8,094 nucleotides of DNA from JALORV01 sp044225415. Lineage in GTDB: Bacteria > Pseudomonadota > Gammaproteobacteria > Burkholderiales > Burkholderiaceae_F. The stretch spans positions 1 to 8,094 of the forward strand of contig JBGAIO010000107.1 of NCBI GenBank assembly GCA_044225415.1, read 5' to 3'. Below the pieces are notes generated by a model. It did not search any database. It saw nothing but the letters and a program-made list of their open reading frames with translations, and was not told the DNA's origin. Positions 6,074-8,094 of this stretch are shown here, piece after piece. Positions within the stretch are counted from its first letter, which is position 1, and each line of letters starts with the position of its first letter. The translations under genes and the position numbers were made by a program.

Positions 6074-7290
6074 TTAAATCACCCCATCCTTTCGCAGCGC
6101 GTCAATCGCGGCCTGGTCGTGGCCGAGTTGCCTCAGTATTTCCTCGGAGTGCTCGCCCAGCGCAGGCCCGAGCCAGCGCGTGCCGCCGGGCGTGGCAGAC
6201 AGTTTCGGCACGACTGCGGGCACCTTCAGCGGCGTGCCGTCCGGCAGCACCTGCTGCTCGATCATCTGCCGCGCGGCGAACTGCTCGTCGGTGAGCATGT
6301 CGGCGACGCTGTAGATGCGCGACACCGGGACATCGGCCGCCTGCAGCGTGGCGAGCGCCGTGTCGATGTCGCGCTCGCTGCACCATTGCTGGATCGCGCC
6401 GTCGATGTCCTCCGTCCGCCGGACCCGTCCCTCGTTGCGCGCCAGCGCCGGATCGTCGCCGAGGTCGGTCCGGCCGATCGCGGTCATCAGGCGCTTGAAG
6501 ATCGCATCGCCGTTGCCGGCGACGACGATCGCGGCGCCGTCGCCGCAGGTGTAGGTGTTCGACGGCACGATGCCGGGCAGCGAGCCGCCGGTGCGCGAGC
6601 GCACCACGCCCAGGCGATCGAATTCCGGCAGCGTGCTTTCCATCAGATTGAATACGGACTCGTACAGCGCCACGTCGACCATCTGACCCCGGCCCTTGCC
6701 GCGGCCGCCGGTCGCATCACGATGGCGCAGCGCCATCAGCGCACCGATCACGCCGTGCAGCGCCGCGATCGAATCGCCGATCGAGATGCCGATGCGCACC
6801 GGCGGACGATCGGGATAGCCGGTGACGAAGCGGATGCCGCCCATCGATTCGCCGATCGCGCCGAAACCCGGCCGGTCGCGCATCGGACCCGTCTGCCCGT
6901 AGCCGGAGATGCGCAGCATGATCGTCGACGGATTCGCCGCGGCGAGCTGCGCGTAGCCGAGGCCCCACTTTTCCAGCACGCCGGGTCGGTAGTTCTCGAT
7001 GACGATGTCGGCATCGAAGGCGAGCTCGCGTGCGATGGCCTGCGCGCGTTCGTCCTTCAGGTTCAGCGCGATCGAGCGCTTGTTGCGCGCCTGCAGGTAC
7101 CACCACAGCGACGTGCCTTCGTGCAGGTAGCGCCAGTTGCGCAGCGGATCGCCGAGCTTCGGATCCTCTATCTTGATGACGTCGGCGCCGAACTCGGCGA
7201 ACATGCGCGCGGCGAACGGACCGGCGATCAGCGTGCGATCAGCGTGCCGATCTCCAGCACCTTCAGGCCCGCGAGCGCGCCCGGTGCCAT
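6074..7290 (-). pseudogene. CaiB/BaiF family CoA-transferase, frameshifted by 11-bp duplication
   Basis: Family III (CaiB/BaiF) acyl-CoA transferase; members move CoA between carboxylic acids, here of unknown identity. The natural start is ATG 7290, five bases after the recR stop, giving MAPGALAGLKVLEIGTLIA. An 11-bp tandem duplication then shifts the frame, and translation ends at TGA 7230-7228 after 20 residues. Removing one copy restores LIAGPFAARMFAEFGADVIKIE and an uninterrupted 401-residue protein, the usual family length. The downstream frame is intact from ATG 7204 to TAA 6074 (376 residues), but lacks the first strand of the Rossmann-like CoA-binding domain. Family motifs there are DVIKIEDP..GDP.R, NYRPGVLEKWGLGY, ISGYGQTGP and GRGQMVDVALYE. 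In the restored protein Glu207 sits where formyl-CoA transferase has its catalytic Asp169. The frameshift may be a true mutation, a reversible variant or an assembly error. Confidence 0.87.
7224..7247. repeat. 11-bp tandem duplication within the CoA-transferase gene
   Basis: GCGATCAGCGT occurs twice in direct succession (7224-7234 and 7235-7245), and the first two bases of a third unit follow. On the minus strand the repeated unit reads ACGCTGATCGC and encodes part of TLIA. Eleven is not a multiple of three, so the extra copy shifts the frame and exposes the TGA at 7230-7228. Confidence 0.95.
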
Positions 7291-7295
7291 GACGG

Positions 7296-7898
7296 TCACG
7301 CGGCGCGGCGATCGAGCATCGCCTGCGCGATCGTGTTGACGTCGGTGTACTCGAGTTCCGCGCCCGCCGGCACCCCGCGCGCCAGCCGCGTGACGGCGAT
7401 GTCGGGGTCGCGTGCGCGCAGCAGCTCGCCGATGTAGTGCGCGGTGGCGTCGCCTTCGGGCGTGAACGAGGTCGCGACGATGACCTCGCGCACGCTGCCG
7501 TCGGTGGCGCGCGCCAGCAGGCGTTCCATCTGGATCTCGCGCGGGCCGATGCCGTCGAGCGGCGACAGGCGACCGAGCAGCACGAAGTACAGGCCGTTGT
7601 AGGCCATCGATTGCTCGATCATCAGCTGGTCCGACGGCGATTCGACCACGCACAGCAGCGCGGCATTGCGACGCGCGCTGGCGCAGGTCTCGCAGATCTC
7701 GGACTCGGTCAGCGTGTTGCAGCGGGCACAGTGCCGCACCGACTGCACCGAGGCCAGCAGCGCTTCGCCGAGCCGCGTGGCCGAGTGGCGGTCGTGCTGC
7801 AGCAGGTGAAAGGCAATGCGCTGAGCCGAGCGCGGGCCGATGCCGGGCAGCTGCTTCAGCGCGTCCACCAGGCGATCGATCGCGGGGCCGAGTTTCAT
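7296..7898 (-). CDS. recR: Recombination mediator protein RecR
   Basis: RecR acts in the cytoplasm with RecF and RecO to load RecA onto single-stranded DNA at gaps. The 200-residue length is normal. Domains in order: helix-hairpin-helix LPGIGPRSAQR (17-27); a four-cysteine zinc site at C57, C60, C69 and C72 (CARC...CETC); a Toprim domain from about 80, with LCVVESPSD (82-90, Glu86), and ATSFTPEGDATAHYI (142-156); and a C-terminal segment with TRLARGVPAGAELEYTD (170-186), the conserved RecR ending. The ATG at 7898 has no clear Shine-Dalgarno sequence. Only 33 bases separate it from the ybaB stop, and they hold a 14-base alternating-GC palindrome (7906-7919). The ybaB-recR order is conserved across many bacteria, often behind dnaX, and supports the assignment. 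Confidence 0.97.
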   Translation of the reverse strand: MKLGPAIDRLVDALKQLPGIGPRSAQRIAFHLLQHDRHSATRLGEALLASVQSVRHCARCNTLTESEICETCASARRNAALLCVVESPSDQLMIEQSMAYNGLYFVLLGRLSPLDGIGPREIQMERLLARATDGSVREVIVATSFTPEGDATAHYIGELLRARDPDIAVTRLARGVPAGAELEYTDVNTIAQAMLDRRAA

Positions 7899-7931
7899 GC
7901 GGGGAGCCGCGCGCGCGGCGCGCGGCAGTGC

Positions 7932-8094
7932 CTAGAACGGCAGCTTCATGCCCGGCGGCAGCGGCATGCCGGCGGTGATGGCCGACATCTTCTCCTGCGA
8001 CACCGCCTCGGCGCGCCGCACCGCATCGTTGAACGCGGCCGCGACCAGGTCTTCGAGCATGTCCTTGTCGTCGCCGACCAGGCTGGGATCGATG
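7932..8094 (-). CDS. ybaB: YbaB/EbfC family nucleoid-associated protein (partial, C-terminal part)
   Basis: The last 53 codons of a gene whose 5' part lies beyond the right edge. The frame, read directly from the bases to TAG at 7934-7932, gives IDPSLVGDDKDMLEDLVAAAFNDAVRRAEAVSQEKM and ends in SAITAGMPLPPGMKLPF. The DKDMLEDLVAAAFNDA helix and the MPLPPGMKLPF tail are hallmarks of YbaB/EbfC, a small dimeric DNA-binding protein. Its position directly upstream of recR is the usual one. Start, length and promoter cannot be seen. Confidence 0.95.
   Translation of the reverse strand, partial: IDPSLVGDDKDMLEDLVAAAFNDAVRRAEAVSQEKMSAITAGMPLPPGMKLPF

Noticed and set aside
5918..7339. Plus-strand open frame (473 codons) across the repeats and opposite the CoA-transferase
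   Set aside because: Antisense shadow. Its start lies in the palindromic repeat region and it shows no recognisable family.
7906..7919. 14-base perfect alternating-GC palindrome between ybaB and recR
   Set aside because: Short and expected in DNA of this composition; no T-run follows and the two genes are normally co-transcribed, so I do not call a terminator.

Overview
The window (about two-thirds GC, with strong G/C preference at third codon positions) looks like a chromosomal stretch from a proteobacterium, most likely a betaproteobacterium of the Burkholderiales type. This rests on gene content: a recR-ybaB housekeeping pair, a CaiB/BaiF CoA-transferase, an NMT1/SsuA-like ABC uptake operon, and small DUF6152, SnoaL-like and ABM proteins. 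The assignment is an inference from gene repertoire and not from a marker gene.

Layout: a single plus-strand gene (DUF6152-type exported protein, 2-472) converges on a long block in which every other gene lies on the minus strand. In transcription order, from the right edge, these are: the end of a ybaB/ebfC nucleoid-protein gene (cut by the window), recR, a caiB-type CoA-transferase broken by a frameshift, an intergenic region with a pair of palindromic repeats, a three-gene ABC importer (substrate-binding protein, ATPase, permease), a membrane protein with a helical-repeat C-terminus, a possible 55-codon small ORF, an ABM-fold protein and a SnoaL-like protein.

How the genes fit together: ybaB-recR is the conserved recombination-repair neighbourhood. 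The CoA-transferase ATG lies 5 bases after the recR stop, so it was probably read from the same transcript. The transcript could end at a GC-rich hairpin followed by TTTT at about 6001-6027. The importer genes are tightly packed (8-base and 3-base gaps) and encode a complete periplasmic-binding-protein uptake system. Its substrate cannot be read from the sequence; the family includes sulfonate, taurine, nitrate, thiamine-precursor and aromatic-acid transporters. The ABM and SnoaL-like proteins are small alpha+beta-barrel enzymes or binding proteins without assignable substrates.

Most notable: (1) an 11-bp perfect tandem duplication at 7224-7247 that alone frameshifts the CoA-transferase after codon 20; (2) two inverted 26-nt palindromic repeats at 5954-6030 whose differences compensate within each stem; (3) a 49-nt imperfect hairpin at 1051-1099; (4) a possible small ORF joined by stop/start overlaps to the genes on both sides. 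I saw no CRISPR array, tRNA, rRNA, transposase, phage gene or recognisable defence system. Nothing here amounts to a new multi-gene system.
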